The notes under the pieces: model-generated
The model's database searches: none
What the model was told of the DNA's origin: nothing
What the model saw: the letters and a program-made list of their open reading frames with translations, nothing else
NCBI RefSeq assembly: GCF_003841405.1
Contig: NZ_PXYA01000002.1
Location: 558,001-622,000, forward strand
Origin: Tetragenococcus halophilus subsp. halophilus DSM 20339
Lineage (GTDB): Bacteria > Bacillota > Bacilli > Lactobacillales > Enterococcaceae
Reading direction: 5' to 3'
DNA length: 64,000 nt
Position numbers and translations under genes: made by a program
In this document: one piece after another, positions 53,333 to 62,336 of the stretch
Numbering within the stretch: position 1 is the stretch's first letter
Layout: every line of letters starts with the position of its first letter

Positions 53333-53446
53333 TCCATTATTATTTTGGTATTTTAATCTTTTTAACTTCTTTTAGCCTGATAAAAATGAACGCGATGATT
53401 TATAAGATCAGTTTGACAAGTTATGTTAAGTATCCGAATCTATCAA

Positions 53447-53535
53447 TTATGGTCGTAATTTAAATTGCTCTATGACTGCTCGAATCTCATCTCTAACACG
53501 TTGAAAATCTGACCAATCTTTACCTGCTGGGTTAT
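53447..53535 (-). pseudogene. arsC: Remnant of an ArsC-type arsenate reductase (low-MW phosphatase family)
   Basis: Minus-strand translation gives the C-terminal piece [20 protein letters not shown] followed by VIEQFKLRP and a stop. This matches the end of thioredoxin-coupled ArsC proteins (pattern DPA..., FQRVRDEI). A stop lies three codons before the piece, and the catalytic Cys region is absent. It is inverted relative to arsR-acr3. The remaining 53333-53446 and 53536-53600 hold nothing I can assign. Confidence 0.65.
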
Positions 53536-53606
53536 CGAATTTTCAGCTTGTGAGTAAAGAAATTTATATTGTCTTTTTTCTCTCATGAGCTTTTTTATGA
53601 TAACTA

Positions 53607-53644
53607 TTGACGTAAGATAGATAAACATCTATATTATATATAGA
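53607..53644 (+). promoter_or_regulatory. ars promoter with overlapping ArsR operator candidate
   Basis: TTGACG (53607-53612), 17-base spacer, TATATT (53630-53635). A 17-bp imperfect palindrome with 7-bp arms TCTATAT/ATATAGA (53628-53644) covers the -10, and a further CTATATAT half-site follows. This is the expected place for autorepression by ArsR. Confidence 0.7.
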
Positions 53645-53672
53645 AAAACTTCTATATATGGAGGGGAAGAAA

Positions 53673-54032
53673 ATGGATTATGGATTAACTGCGAATGTTT
53701 TTAAAGCTTTAGGTGATCCGAAAAGGGTACAGATTGTAGATATGTTATCTTGCGGTGAAATGTGCGCATGCGATTTATTAGAACGTTTTAACTTTACTCA
53801 GCCTACACTATCGCACCATATGAAAGTATTGATCAACGCAGGTATTGTACAAACTAGAAAAACAGGGACTTGGCATAATTATTCATTGAATGAAGAGAAT
53901 ATGAAGTTTCTTTCCAACCTTATTCAAAACTTGATTCAAAATACTGAAGAATGCCGTTGTCATACAATAGAAAAAAGTGATTGTTCCTCTAGTAATGAAA
54001 GTAAAGAGACATGCAACGCTATCAACCAGTAA
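53673..54032 (+). CDS. arsR: ArsR/SmtB family metalloregulator
   Basis: A 119-residue winged-helix repressor. The metalloid site resembles ELCVCDL (GEMCACDLLERF, two Cys in helix 3), and recognition is through FTQPTLSHHMKVL. The C-terminal tail holds several additional cysteines (EECRCHTIEKSDC, then ETC). ATG at 53673 is chosen because GGAGGGG lies six bases upstream and overlaps an earlier in-frame ATG. Likely represses itself and acr3 until arsenite binds. Confidence 0.92.
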   Translation: MDYGLTANVFKALGDPKRVQIVDMLSCGEMCACDLLERFNFTQPTLSHHMKVLINAGIVQTRKTGTWHNYSLNEENMKFLSNLIQNLIQNTEECRCHTIEKSDCSSSNESKETCNAINQ

Positions 54033-54148
54033 TTGTTAAGCTGTAGTCAAATGGCATCCAGAAGAAATTACTGGTGCAGCTTTGCATAATATTTTAGTTT
54101 AGAATCCTAGATTTTTAACCGAATCGTTTGTTTAAAGGAGAAAAAAAC

Positions 54149-55228
54149 ATGAAAAATGATGTAGCACAAGAACCGACTTTACAAGGAAGTGGCGGTATGG
54201 GACTATGGGAACGTTATTTGTCCCTTTGGGTGGCACTTGCTATGATCGCAGGGGTTTTATTAAGTCAGTTTATACCAGCTATTCCTGAATTTTTGAATCA
54301 ATTTGAATACTATAATGTCTCCATCCCCACAGCAATTTTGATTTGGCTGATGATTTTTCCAATGATGTTAAAAATAGATTTTAGTAGTCTTTTACATGCG
54401 GGAAAAAAACCTAAAGGACTCATGTTAACAACCACAATTAATTGGTTAGTCAAGCCTTTTACCATGTTTGCAATCTCTGCTTTCTTCTTTTTAGTTGTAT
54501 TTAGACCATTCTTAAGCCCCGAGTTAGGTAGAGAATACATAGCTGGAGCCGTCCTTTTAGGCGCTGCCCCTTGCACAGCAATGGTCTTTGTATGGAGCAG
54601 TTTAACCAAAGGGGACCCAGCATACACGTTATTACAAGTTTCTATTAATGATGTTATCGTTCTCTTTTTATATGCGCCTATCGTTGCTCTTTTATTAGGC
54701 GTAGGAAATGTTTCTGTACCGATGGGAACTCTTTTTCTTTCAATCTTTGTATTTATTGTAATCCCACTTGTGTTGGGAATTATTGTCAGAAAGTACGTAG
54801 TAAAAAATAAAGGGAAAGATTATTTTGAAAATACGTTTGAAAATAAGTTTGACGGAACAACAAGAGTAGGTTTGTTATTAACGTTAGTTATTATTTTTTC
54901 CTTTCAAGGAAATCAAATTATAAGCAATCCTTTTCATATTCTATTGATTGCCATTCCGTTAATTATTCAAAACATCGCTGTTTTTTTCCTTGGATATGGA
55001 GGAGCGAAAGCATGTAAGTTACCATTTTCTATAGCAGCACCAGCGGCAATGGTTGGAACAAGCAACTTTTTTGAAATTGCAGTAGCTGTCTCGGTTTCTT
55101 TGTTCGGGTTAAATTCTGGTGCGACATTAGCAACTGTAGTTGGTGTTTTAATAGAAGTTCCTACCATGTTATTACTTGTTAAATTTGCTAATAAAACAAA
55201 GCATTGGTTCGATGGATATACGTATTAG
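54149..55228 (+). CDS. acr3: ACR3 family arsenite efflux permease
   Basis: A 359-residue membrane protein with about ten helices. ACR3 features: LIWLMIFPMMLKIDF and the conserved cysteine in GAAPCTAMVFVWSSLTKGDP. The ATG at 54149 has AAAGGAG upstream. It lies 116 bases after arsR, presumably in the same transcript. It would export As(III); with arsC degraded, arsenate reduction must come from elsewhere. Confidence 0.93.
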   Translation: MKNDVAQEPTLQGSGGMGLWERYLSLWVALAMIAGVLLSQFIPAIPEFLNQFEYYNVSIPTAILIWLMIFPMMLKIDFSSLLHAGKKPKGLMLTTTINWLVKPFTMFAISAFFFLVVFRPFLSPELGREYIAGAVLLGAAPCTAMVFVWSSLTKGDPAYTLLQVSINDVIVLFLYAPIVALLLGVGNVSVPMGTLFLSIFVFIVIPLVLGIIVRKYVVKNKGKDYFENTFENKFDGTTRVGLLLTLVIIFSFQGNQIISNPFHILLIAIPLIIQNIAVFFLGYGGAKACKLPFSIAAPAAMVGTSNFFEIAVAVSVSLFGLNSGATLATVVGVLIEVPTMLLLVKFANKTKHWFDGYTY

Positions 55229-55753
55229 TAATACATTTTTATAGATGAAATGGAAACGAAAGGAAGATAAAGCTTTAAAAATCAGTTCTAATCCTCTTTT
55301 TCTAAGAATTTCCAATATTTGTTTTCCTCTTGCTCAGATATTGCTTCTCGATTACCCGGTATTAGACCAGTAAAGACAGGAAACATCCTTTCTATTTTCA
55401 GTTATTTTTGTTCAACTGTTTTTGATTCTTTAGGAAATCATCTTACTTTGTGGTGGACGGTTTCCTTATTTTTTAGTTATTATAGGGACCAGCTCCGTTT
55501 TTCCATGTATCGTGACATAATCAATCAATTTATCGACTAAATCTTTGGTTCATTGATAGTTTTCATTCGGTGATATAAGTGTGGATAAATTGCTGTTTAT
55601 ATGGAAAATTGAATAAATGGCATTCAATTAAAATATTTAGCAAACCCTTATTATTTTGTTATTTTTCATGAAATAAACAAATTCTTCAAATATTCGTAAG
55701 AAAAAAATAATCTTTGGGTGCTATAATGAAAGAAATAAAGGAGGAACATTTAC
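55229..55753. other. Gene-poor stretch with a short coding remnant
   Basis: No complete gene is visible. On the minus strand 55288-55390 encodes a short protein-like end (FPVFTGLIPGNREAISEQEE, then KYWKFLEKED and stop) that I cannot assign and that lacks an upstream part. A single perfect DnaA box occurs at 55580-55588. The right end holds the promoter of the next operon. Confidence 0.5.
55719..55727 (+). promoter_or_regulatory. Extended -10 promoter of the 55.75-57.05 kb operon
   Basis: TG-C-TATAAT, 26 bases before the ATG of the first gene; no clear -35. Confidence 0.65.
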
Positions 55754-56260
55754 ATGAAAAAGCTACCACCGATTCTAAAGCCATTTGCGCTGGTGACTTT
55801 TTCTCTTATCATTGCAACGGCTACAGGGGTTGTAAATGGAAGGAGTTATCGTCAACCAGTGGCAGAAACAGAGACAACGACTACTGAAACCACTACAGAA
55901 GGTTCTGTAAGTACAGATGGAACAATGGAAACCTCCGATACAGCACCTTTGAATGAAGGCGAAAATAGTAGCTTACAACAAACACATGAAACGGATAACG
56001 ACCTTGAAGAGGGTTCTGCAAATTCGGATGAAGGTGTACAAGAAGGAACGCAATCAAGTTCAGCCGTTGAACAAACGCCAGATAATGGGGAACAACCTGC
56101 AAGAGATCAACAGGAATCTCCTAATCAGCAAGATACGCCAGAACAAGGAAATGAACCACAAGAACAAGAGGAACAGAGTGGTCAGCAACAAAATCAACAA
56201 GACGTGCCTGATAACCAACAAAATCAACAACAGACACCTGAAGAAGGTGATGAACAATGA
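55754..56260 (+). CDS. Membrane-anchored or secreted Gln/Glu/Thr-rich low-complexity protein
   Basis: A 168-residue protein. Residues about 9-29 form an N-terminal signal or anchor helix (PFALVTFSLIIATATGVV) after two lysines. The rest is disordered and very acidic: a Thr/Glu segment (about 37-75), then a Gln/Glu/Asn/Pro-rich tail (about 110-168) with repeated QQNQQ, QEQEEQ-type units. No lipobox or LPxTG motif is visible. AAAGGAGG before ATG. It overlaps the next gene by four bases (ATGA). Family not recognised. Confidence 0.8.
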   Translation: MKKLPPILKPFALVTFSLIIATATGVVNGRSYRQPVAETETTTTETTTEGSVSTDGTMETSDTAPLNEGENSSLQQTHETDNDLEEGSANSDEGVQEGTQSSSAVEQTPDNGEQPARDQQESPNQQDTPEQGNEPQEQEEQSGQQQNQQDVPDNQQNQQQTPEEGDEQ

Positions 56261-57051
56261 CGCTTCTATTAGATATTATTAATGGATTTCATAAGTTTTT
56301 GTGGTATTTGAACATTAGTCCGAAGTATTTAAATCGTGCGTATACGATATTAAGCCTATTTCCTACACTTTATATTTTACGTATCGTGTATGGGCTATGG
56401 GTTAATCAAAATTATATTCAATTTAGTTTATATCTTCTTGTTTTTGTTATTTTGCTTTACTTTGTGGTTTTAAATTTCATCTACTATTTTTTTGACAAAA
56501 ATGTTAAGGGTGATGTTACGCGATTATTTGCTAAGTATTTACCAGAAGATGTCTTTAATATCGAAGGTGATAATCAAATTTCACACAATTTGATGCCGAA
56601 TACAAGCGAAGTGGCAATAGACTTTGTCGTTCATTTTGAATTACAACTAGAAGAAAATATCCAAACTTTGATCAGTGAAGATAAGATACCTACAAATAAT
56701 TTAACAAACAGCGATGGCTTTTTACTTATGAAAAATACCTTGCACCCTTACTATTACTTGAAAAAGGTAGAAGAAGATCAATATGAACTACAAATCGGTA
56801 CAAGCTATCGGGATTTAGAAAAAATTGGGACAATTCATCAAAAAGAAGCATTAGATCCGGTGGGTTTGTTTATTGTAGGCGGAGATTTTGTTAAAGAGGG
56901 CGTTCGCTATCATGAGCGTTATCATCTGAAATTATTGGTAAAAGATAATCCAACTCAGGATGTAAGTGCTGAAAAAATAAAGAATGAAGCAGAAACAACG
57001 AGTGAAGTGGGTAGTCGTAGCCAACGTCATAAAAAGAAAAACGCTAAATAA
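56257..57051 (+). CDS. Membrane protein with two N-terminal helices, function unknown
   Basis: A 264-residue protein. An amphipathic N-terminus (FHKFLWYLNISPKYLNRAY) is followed by two membrane helices at about 28-47 and 54-78, then a soluble domain of about 170 residues and a basic tail (SRSQRHKKKNAK). I do not recognise the family. Start codon overlaps the stop of the preceding gene, so the two are coupled and probably act together at the envelope. Followed by its own terminator. Confidence 0.8.
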   Translation: MTLLLDIINGFHKFLWYLNISPKYLNRAYTILSLFPTLYILRIVYGLWVNQNYIQFSLYLLVFVILLYFVVLNFIYYFFDKNVKGDVTRLFAKYLPEDVFNIEGDNQISHNLMPNTSEVAIDFVVHFELQLEENIQTLISEDKIPTNNLTNSDGFLLMKNTLHPYYYLKKVEEDQYELQIGTSYRDLEKIGTIHQKEALDPVGLFIVGGDFVKEGVRYHERYHLKLLVKDNPTQDVSAEKIKNEAETTSEVGSRSQRHKKKNAK

Positions 57052-57058
57052 ACCTATG

Positions 57059-57102
57059 CCCATGAATGTCTAACTCTGACATTTGTGGGTTTTGTGTTTT
57101 TT
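57059..57102 (+). terminator. Terminator of the two-gene envelope operon
   Basis: CCCATGAATGTC and GACATTTGTGGG arms (imperfect centre), 7-base loop, then a T-rich run. Confidence 0.8.
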
Positions 57103-57161
57103 ATTGGACAATGATAGACTTTATTCAGTATTAAAAATAATAAGTAGAAAAGAGTGAAAAG

Positions 57162-58478
57162 ATGACGAAAGATTTGACTCTTACAGATTTATCTAATTTT
57201 TCCAATGATTTAAAAGAAGTACCAGCTAGCAATGTAATCGCTCGTGCTGTTCAAGAAAACGGTGTGGATGCTGCTAGTAAAAATTTTGCTGCAAAAAAAG
57301 CGTTAAACCGAGTCTTTTCTATTGAAGTAGAAACTGGAGAAGTGACTCATCAAAAACAAAGCGGACGTTGTTGGTTATTTGCTACTTTAAATACATTGCG
57401 CCATGATTTTGCTAAAAAATATCAGTTAAAAGATTTTCAGTTTTCACAGAACTATCTGTCTTTTTACGATCGCCTAGAAAAAGCCAATAAAATGCTAGAA
57501 TGGGCTATTCGTTTGATTGACCAAGCAGAAGATGATCGTGAGTATTTAGCAATGCTTGAATGGGGCGATGAAGATGGCGGCCAATGGGCGAACGGTCCTG
57601 CTTTGATCAATAAATATGGATTAATTCCGCAGAGTGCGATGCCAGAAACCTATAATAGCGATAAAACAGCAGAGATTTCTAGAGTAATCAATTTGAAATT
57701 ACGTAAAGCTATTGCTCATATGAAGACAATGGTGATCACGCCTAGCCATGAAGCGGATTTGCGTACTTATAAATTAGAATGTTTAAATGAAATTTATCGG
57801 ATGTTAGTTTATGCTTTCGGGCAACCTCCAGCTTCTTTTGATTTTGAATATCGTGATAAAGATAATAATTATCATAATGTGCGTAATCTGACCCCAAAAA
57901 CCTTTTTTACTGATTATGTAGCTGTTGACTTTGATCAATATACGGATTTAATTGATGCGCCTGATCATGAATACGGTAAAAATTATGGTCTGCCAAATCA
58001 GGATTATATATTTGACGGTAAAAAAATTGAGTTAGCTAACGTTGGCCTAACTGCTATGAAAAAAGCTGCTATTGCTTCTTTAAAAGATGGGCAAACAGTT
58101 TGGTTTGGTTGTGATGTAATAAGGGATATGGATCGAAAAGAAGGTATCTTGGATCCAAATTACTTTAAAAAAGGAGAACTTTTTGCAGCAGATCTCCAAT
58201 TAGATAAAGCAGAGCGCTTAGCAACACGTGATGCTGAAGTCAGTCATGCGATGACATTAACTGGTGTAGATATTGTGGATGGTCAACCTACGAAATGGAA
58301 AGTTGAAAATAGCTGGGGGGATAAAACCGGCGATAAAGGCTATTTTATAATGTCAGATGCATGGTTTGATGAGTATGTATATGAGGTAGTTGTTCAAAAT
58401 CAATATTTACAAGAAGAAGACAAACATGTTGCCTCTAAGGAAAAAGAAGACTTGACACCATGGGATTCTTTAAACTAA
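57162..58478 (+). CDS. pepC: Aminopeptidase C (C1-family, bleomycin hydrolase type)
   Basis: A 438-residue cytoplasmic cysteine aminopeptidase. Catalytic Cys70 is in QKQSGRCWLFATLNTLR, the His in DAEVSHAMTLTGVD and the Asn in KVENSWGDKTGDKGYF. Length matches PepC of lactic acid bacteria. It helps degrade peptides. No clear terminator after it; a parS site lies about 90 bp downstream. Confidence 0.95.
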   Translation: MTKDLTLTDLSNFSNDLKEVPASNVIARAVQENGVDAASKNFAAKKALNRVFSIEVETGEVTHQKQSGRCWLFATLNTLRHDFAKKYQLKDFQFSQNYLSFYDRLEKANKMLEWAIRLIDQAEDDREYLAMLEWGDEDGGQWANGPALINKYGLIPQSAMPETYNSDKTAEISRVINLKLRKAIAHMKTMVITPSHEADLRTYKLECLNEIYRMLVYAFGQPPASFDFEYRDKDNNYHNVRNLTPKTFFTDYVAVDFDQYTDLIDAPDHEYGKNYGLPNQDYIFDGKKIELANVGLTAMKKAAIASLKDGQTVWFGCDVIRDMDRKEGILDPNYFKKGELFAADLQLDKAERLATRDAEVSHAMTLTGVDIVDGQPTKWKVENSWGDKTGDKGYFIMSDAWFDEYVYEVVVQNQYLQEEDKHVASKEKEDLTPWDSLN

Positions 58479-58570
58479 TAGAAGGTGCTTGGGAATGAAC
58501 CCAAGTATCTTTTATTGTTTTTAATTTTAAGCAGATAAAAATAAGTAATGAAAAGTGTTGAATAAATTTT

Positions 58571-58586
58571 TGTTTCACGTGAAACG
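58571..58586. promoter_or_regulatory. parS: parS-like ParB-binding site
   Basis: TGTTTCACGTGAAACG matches the consensus at 15 of 16 positions, in the pepC-GT8 gap, about 19 kb right of oriC. Confidence 0.88.
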
Positions 58587-58651
58587 TATTTAGCTGCTAA
58601 TGCTTATTAAAATGAAGCTAAATTTTGATTTTAGAGCCAAGGAGATAAGTA

Positions 58652-59476
58652 ATGAAGATAAACTTACTTTTTTCAATTGATGATCAATTTGTTGAGCAAA
58701 TGAAGACTACATTGTTTTCTATTTATCAAAATACAGATGCTAGTCATCAATTTACAGTTTATGTTTTACAAAAAAAGTTACTAGAACAAAATGAAGCGAT
58801 AAAGAGTTTTTGTACTCAGTGGGGTATGAACTATGTCCCGCTTGTAATTGGCGATGATTCTTTATTTGAATATGCTCCGGTTTCCTCACGTTATCCAGAA
58901 ACCATTTATTATCGATTAATGGTACATAAATTTCTTCCTTGTAGTGTAGATAAAATTCTTTATTTAGATGCAGATATTCTTTGTATTAATGACTTCTCAG
59001 ATTTGTATCAGCTTGATCTTAAAGAGTATTTGTATGCAGCAGCAAGCCATAAAAAGCTGACAAATATGACGAAAATGATCAATCAAGTACGATTAAAGAC
59101 TTACGAGGCTGAAGGGTATTATAACTCAGGTGTTTTACTAATTAATGCGAAAAAAGCACGAGAAGAGGTTCAAGCAGAGGATATTTTTCATTTTATTAAA
59201 GAAAATCAATACAATCTTTTATTACCTGATCAAGATATTTTAAATGGTTTATATGGAAATAAAATTTTGCCTATTCCAGATGAAATTTATAATTATGATG
59301 TAAGAAAGAATGCTACTTATGATGCAATTAGTATGGGAGAATGGGATTTAGACTGGGTTAGCCGCAACAGTGTTTTTTTACACTTTTGCGGAAGAGAAAA
59401 ACCTTGGGAAGACAAATATCGTGGCCGTTATGCTGCTTTGTACAAACATTTTTGGTATAAAGCAAAGAATGAATAG
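58652..59476 (+). CDS. Glycosyltransferase family 8 protein
   Basis: A 274-residue GT8 enzyme, likely UDP-sugar dependent. Family elements: N-terminal INLLFSIDDQFVEQM, metal-binding DxD in KILYLDADILCINDF, GYYNSGVLLIN, LLPDQDILNG and HFCGREKPW. The acceptor is unknown; GT8 proteins in Firmicutes often modify wall polymers or glycoproteins. AAGGAG before ATG. Its terminator is directly followed by a group II intron. Confidence 0.9.
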   Translation: MKINLLFSIDDQFVEQMKTTLFSIYQNTDASHQFTVYVLQKKLLEQNEAIKSFCTQWGMNYVPLVIGDDSLFEYAPVSSRYPETIYYRLMVHKFLPCSVDKILYLDADILCINDFSDLYQLDLKEYLYAAASHKKLTNMTKMINQVRLKTYEAEGYYNSGVLLINAKKAREEVQAEDIFHFIKENQYNLLLPDQDILNGLYGNKILPIPDEIYNYDVRKNATYDAISMGEWDLDWVSRNSVFLHFCGREKPWEDKYRGRYAALYKHFWYKAKNE

Positions 59477-59480
59477 TATA

Positions 59481-59515
59481 AATACACTTGTTTTTAATGC
59501 AAGTGTATTTATTTT
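59481..59515 (+). terminator. Terminator of the GT8 gene, insertion site of the intron
   Basis: Perfect 10-bp arms AATACACTTG/CAAGTGTATT with a 9-base loop, then TATTTT. The intron's first base follows at once. Confidence 0.9.
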
Positions 59516-61390
59516 GTGCGCTCGGCATGGGCGATAACTTGGTGGTGAAAGTCCACTACAGGCTTGGCAGTAGGAACTGTTAGCTAAAAGCAAGGGTGTC
59601 CGTCGTGAGGCGGAATCTGAAGGAAGCTGGAGGCAAACACTCGCACTGACGAACAGGAATCTCATAAGAAGGCTGAATTGGGACGGACGAGCTTGCAAAA
59701 CAAAGCAAAGTCCAATACTGCCCGAATCCCATACAGTAAATGAGGCGGTGACGTGAGTGGAAAGTTATCGCACCTTACCCGAGGAGGTCTGCCTAGCGAT
59801 AGAAATCGTAGTAACAACGAATAGGCAGAAGTCAGCCAAGGTCATAGTAGTATCCTATGGATATGAAGGACTGAACAATAATAACTTTGAAGTAAACAAG
59901 GAGGTGGACGTGCTCACCAGGACCGCAGCCAATACCGTGGTAAAGACCGGTAGGTAGCTCACTCGTGGAAGGATAAGCTGGAAGCAAAAGAAGAAATGAG
60001 GAGCGCGTAAGGGAGCACGACAATAAGATGATGAACCAAAGTGGCTTTCCATTAATGAACGAACTCGTCAGCTCAATGAATATAGATCGAGCGATCGAGA
60101 AAGTCAAAAAGAACAAAGGAGCACCGGGAATCGATGATATGACGGTATCTGAAATCAAATCTCATTTGAACAAGTATCGTCGTCCCTTTGTACAAAAGCT
60201 GAGAGAAGGGACCTATCGCCCACAACCAACAAAACGTGTGGAAATTCCTAAAGGAAACGGCAAGAAACGAAAATTGAGCATCCCCGTCGTACGGGACCGC
60301 GTAGTACAACAAATGATTTTACAAGTCATCACGCCCTTGATCGACCCGACCTTTTCGGAAAACAGCTATGGGTTTAGACCTGGAAAAAGCTGTCAACAAG
60401 CAATAGCGAAGGCAGGCCAATATTATGAAGAAGGCTATGACGTGGTTGTCGACTGTGATTTAAAGAGCTATTTCGACACGATTAACCATCAGAAACTTAT
60501 GCATCGTATGCAATGGTACATCGAAGAAAAGGCCGTTCTCCAACTTATTTGGAATTTCTTAAACGCAGGAGTAATGGAGGGCGAAATTCTTCGTCCAACT
60601 TCAAAAGGAGCCTCCCAAGGGAGCCCGCTTTCTCCTCTTTTAGCCAATGTTTATCTGGACCAATTGGACAAGGAACTCGAAAGAAGAAACCATCGGTTTA
60701 TTCGATACGCGGACGATTTTATTATCTTTGTCCAAAGCGAGCGGGCCGCTCAGAGAGTCCAAGAAAGTATTACCCAATTCCTGGAAAAGAAATTACGATT
60801 GACGGTGAATCAAGAAAAGAGCCAAATCATTAAGGCGCATCAATTAGAATACCTGAGCTATCGTATGAGAAAAGATAAGGGAAAGTAAAGAGCCGACCCA
60901 CAGCGTCGGCCAAACAAAAGTTCAAAAGAACGCTGAAAAGATTGACGAACCGAAAAAGGGTGGGCACGCTAGATGAGATGATCAAAACCATCAATCAGTA
61001 CACCCAAGGTTGGATTCAATACTATAAAGACGGAGAACTAAAAACTTTCCTAGCTAAACAGATGGAATACTTACGACATAGGTTGCGAGCCTTGATTTGG
61101 AAAAGATGGAAGAAAGTCGATACGAAATACCGCCAACTGAAGGCAAGAGGGGCCTCTCATAAAGAGGCCATGACGTATGCGAATAGCCGGAAACAGTATT
61201 GGCGAATTTCAAAATCAAAACTTCTAAATAGAATCTTCAGCAAAGAAAAGTTCAAACAATGGAAACTCAAGGATTTCATTGAAATCCTTGAGAAATAAAA
61301 GCTTAAATTATTGAACCGCCGTATACGGAACCGTACGTACGGTGGTGTGAGAGGTCGACTAATCAATTAATGGTTAGTCTCCTACTCGAT
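59516..61390 (+). mobile_element. Group II intron, class C
   Basis: About 1,875 bp. The 5' end reads GTGCGCTCGGC and the 3' end CCTACTCGAT. The 59516-60027 part is structured RNA with no gene. Domain V is at 61314-61347, with outer pairing ACCGCC/GGTGGT and an internal CGC that fits the class C catalytic triad. Domain VI follows (61350-61385, GACTAATC/GGTTAGTC). Insertion just downstream of a rho-independent terminator hairpin and an RT without an endonuclease domain are both hallmarks of class C. Confidence 0.92.
60028..61298 (+). pseudogene. Group II intron reverse transcriptase/maturase, frameshifted
   Basis: The first part (60028-60888) encodes 286 residues of RT: NKGAPGIDDMTV, RPVVRD-type finger region, ENSYGFRPGKSCQQAI, DLKSYFDTINH, GASQGSPLSPLLANVYLDQLD and the active site RYADDF. 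It ends at TAA 60886-60888 after RKDKGK. The maturase/thumb part continues in another frame, from about 60.88 kb to 61298 (TASAKQKFKRTLKRLTNRKR, then INQYTQGWIQYYKD). One extra G in the GGG run near 60879-60881 would rejoin both into about 424 residues, the normal class C size. No HNH endonuclease domain. Confidence 0.85.
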
Positions 61391-61475
61391 TAAAAGGAAT
61401 AACTTTTAGACAGTTGATGGTAGTGTTTTTTTGTTATAAAAAAGTAAAAAGCTTTTGTAAAAGACTATCAAACTA

Positions 61476-61504
61476 TTGCATAGCTAGCTATTTTGCGTTA
61501 CAGT
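61476..61504 (+). promoter_or_regulatory. Promoter of rsmG-parA-parB
   Basis: TTGCAT (61476-61481), 17-base spacer, TACAGT (61499-61504). Predicted start near 61511. The gap 61391-61475 holds nothing else I can name. Confidence 0.65.
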
Positions 61505-61516
61505 AGAGGATAGTCC

Positions 61517-61536
61517 GTGAAACATTTCTGTTTCAC
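61517..61536. repeat. Inverted repeat of parS half-sites in everted orientation
   Basis: GTGAAACATTTCTGTTTCAC: perfect 8-bp arms with a TTTC spacer. Each arm equals one parS half-site, but in the opposite order (parS is TGTTTCAC-GTGAAACA). It lies a few bases after the predicted transcription start of the rsmG-parAB unit. Confidence 0.7.
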
Positions 61537-61553
61537 AAGAGAAAGGAAATCCT

Positions 61554-62270
61554 ATGTTAGCTGAAGAATTTCAACAAAAGCTTTATCAACATCATATTGA
61601 GTTGTCACAAAAACAAATACAGCAATTTGAACATTATTATAAGCTTTTGATAGAATGGAATCAGAAAATAAATCTTACTGCAATAACGGATAAAAATGAG
61701 GTCTATTTAAAGCATTTTTATGATTCAGTGGCGTTAGCTTTTTCAGTCAATCTGGATAAAAAGGCCTCTATATGTGATATCGGTTCTGGCGCAGGTTTTC
61801 CTAGTATTCCCTTAAAAATTGTTTTTCCTGAATTAAAAATAACCATTGTTGACTCCTTAAATAAACGGATCAATTTTTTGCATACATTAGTTAAAGAACT
61901 AGGGCTAACAGAAGTTTATTTATTTCATGATCGAGCAGAAAATTTTGGCCAAGATTTGAAAAATCGATCTTCTTATGATTATGTAACTGCAAGAGCAGTT
62001 GCACGTCTGGATGTTTTATGTGAACTTTGTTTGCCGCTTGTAAAAAAGAATGGGTATTTTTATGCTTTAAAGGCTGCCAAAAGTCAAGAAGAATTGACTG
62101 AGGCCAAAAAAGCAATAGCAACTTTAGGGGGTAAATTCATAGAAGATAAGAAAACGTATTTACCTAACACACAAGATGAGCGAAATATCTTGGTCATTGA
62201 AAAGACAAAAGAAACCCCTAAAAAATATCCAAGAAAACCTGGCTTACCGAATAAAAAACCTATAAGGTAA
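61554..62270 (+). CDS. rsmG: 16S rRNA (guanine(527)-N7)-methyltransferase
   Basis: A 238-residue SAM-dependent enzyme. The SAM-binding motif is [21 protein letters not shown], followed by [10 protein letters not shown] and the [12 protein letters not shown] segment. Normal length, with a basic C-terminal tail. AAAGGAAA before ATG. Confidence 0.96.
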   Translation: MLAEEFQQKLYQHHIELSQKQIQQFEHYYKLLIEWNQKINLTAITDKNEVYLKHFYDSVALAFSVNLDKKASICDIGSGAGFPSIPLKIVFPELKITIVDSLNKRINFLHTLVKELGLTEVYLFHDRAENFGQDLKNRSSYDYVTARAVARLDVLCELCLPLVKKNGYFYALKAAKSQEELTEAKKAIATLGGKFIEDKKTYLPNTQDERNILVIEKTKETPKKYPRKPGLPNKKPIR

Positions 62271-62336
62271 AATTATAAAGGCAGTGATGGGAGGAAAACC
62301 TTCTTTTATCAGCTTCTAACAGAGGAGGAAAGTTTA

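Noticed and set aside
55319-55540. Plus-strand open frame of 73 codons after acr3
   Set aside because: No ribosome binding site, no recognisable sequence; lies over a minus-strand remnant and is probably chance.
55580-55588. Perfect DnaA box TGTGGATAA far from oriC
   Set aside because: A single isolated 9-mer in AT-rich DNA; no cluster or unwinding element near it.
60870-60890. Programmed -1 frameshifting in the intron reverse transcriptase
   Set aside because: No X-XXY-YYZ slippery heptamer or clear downstream structure; a single-base loss in a G-run explains it more simply.
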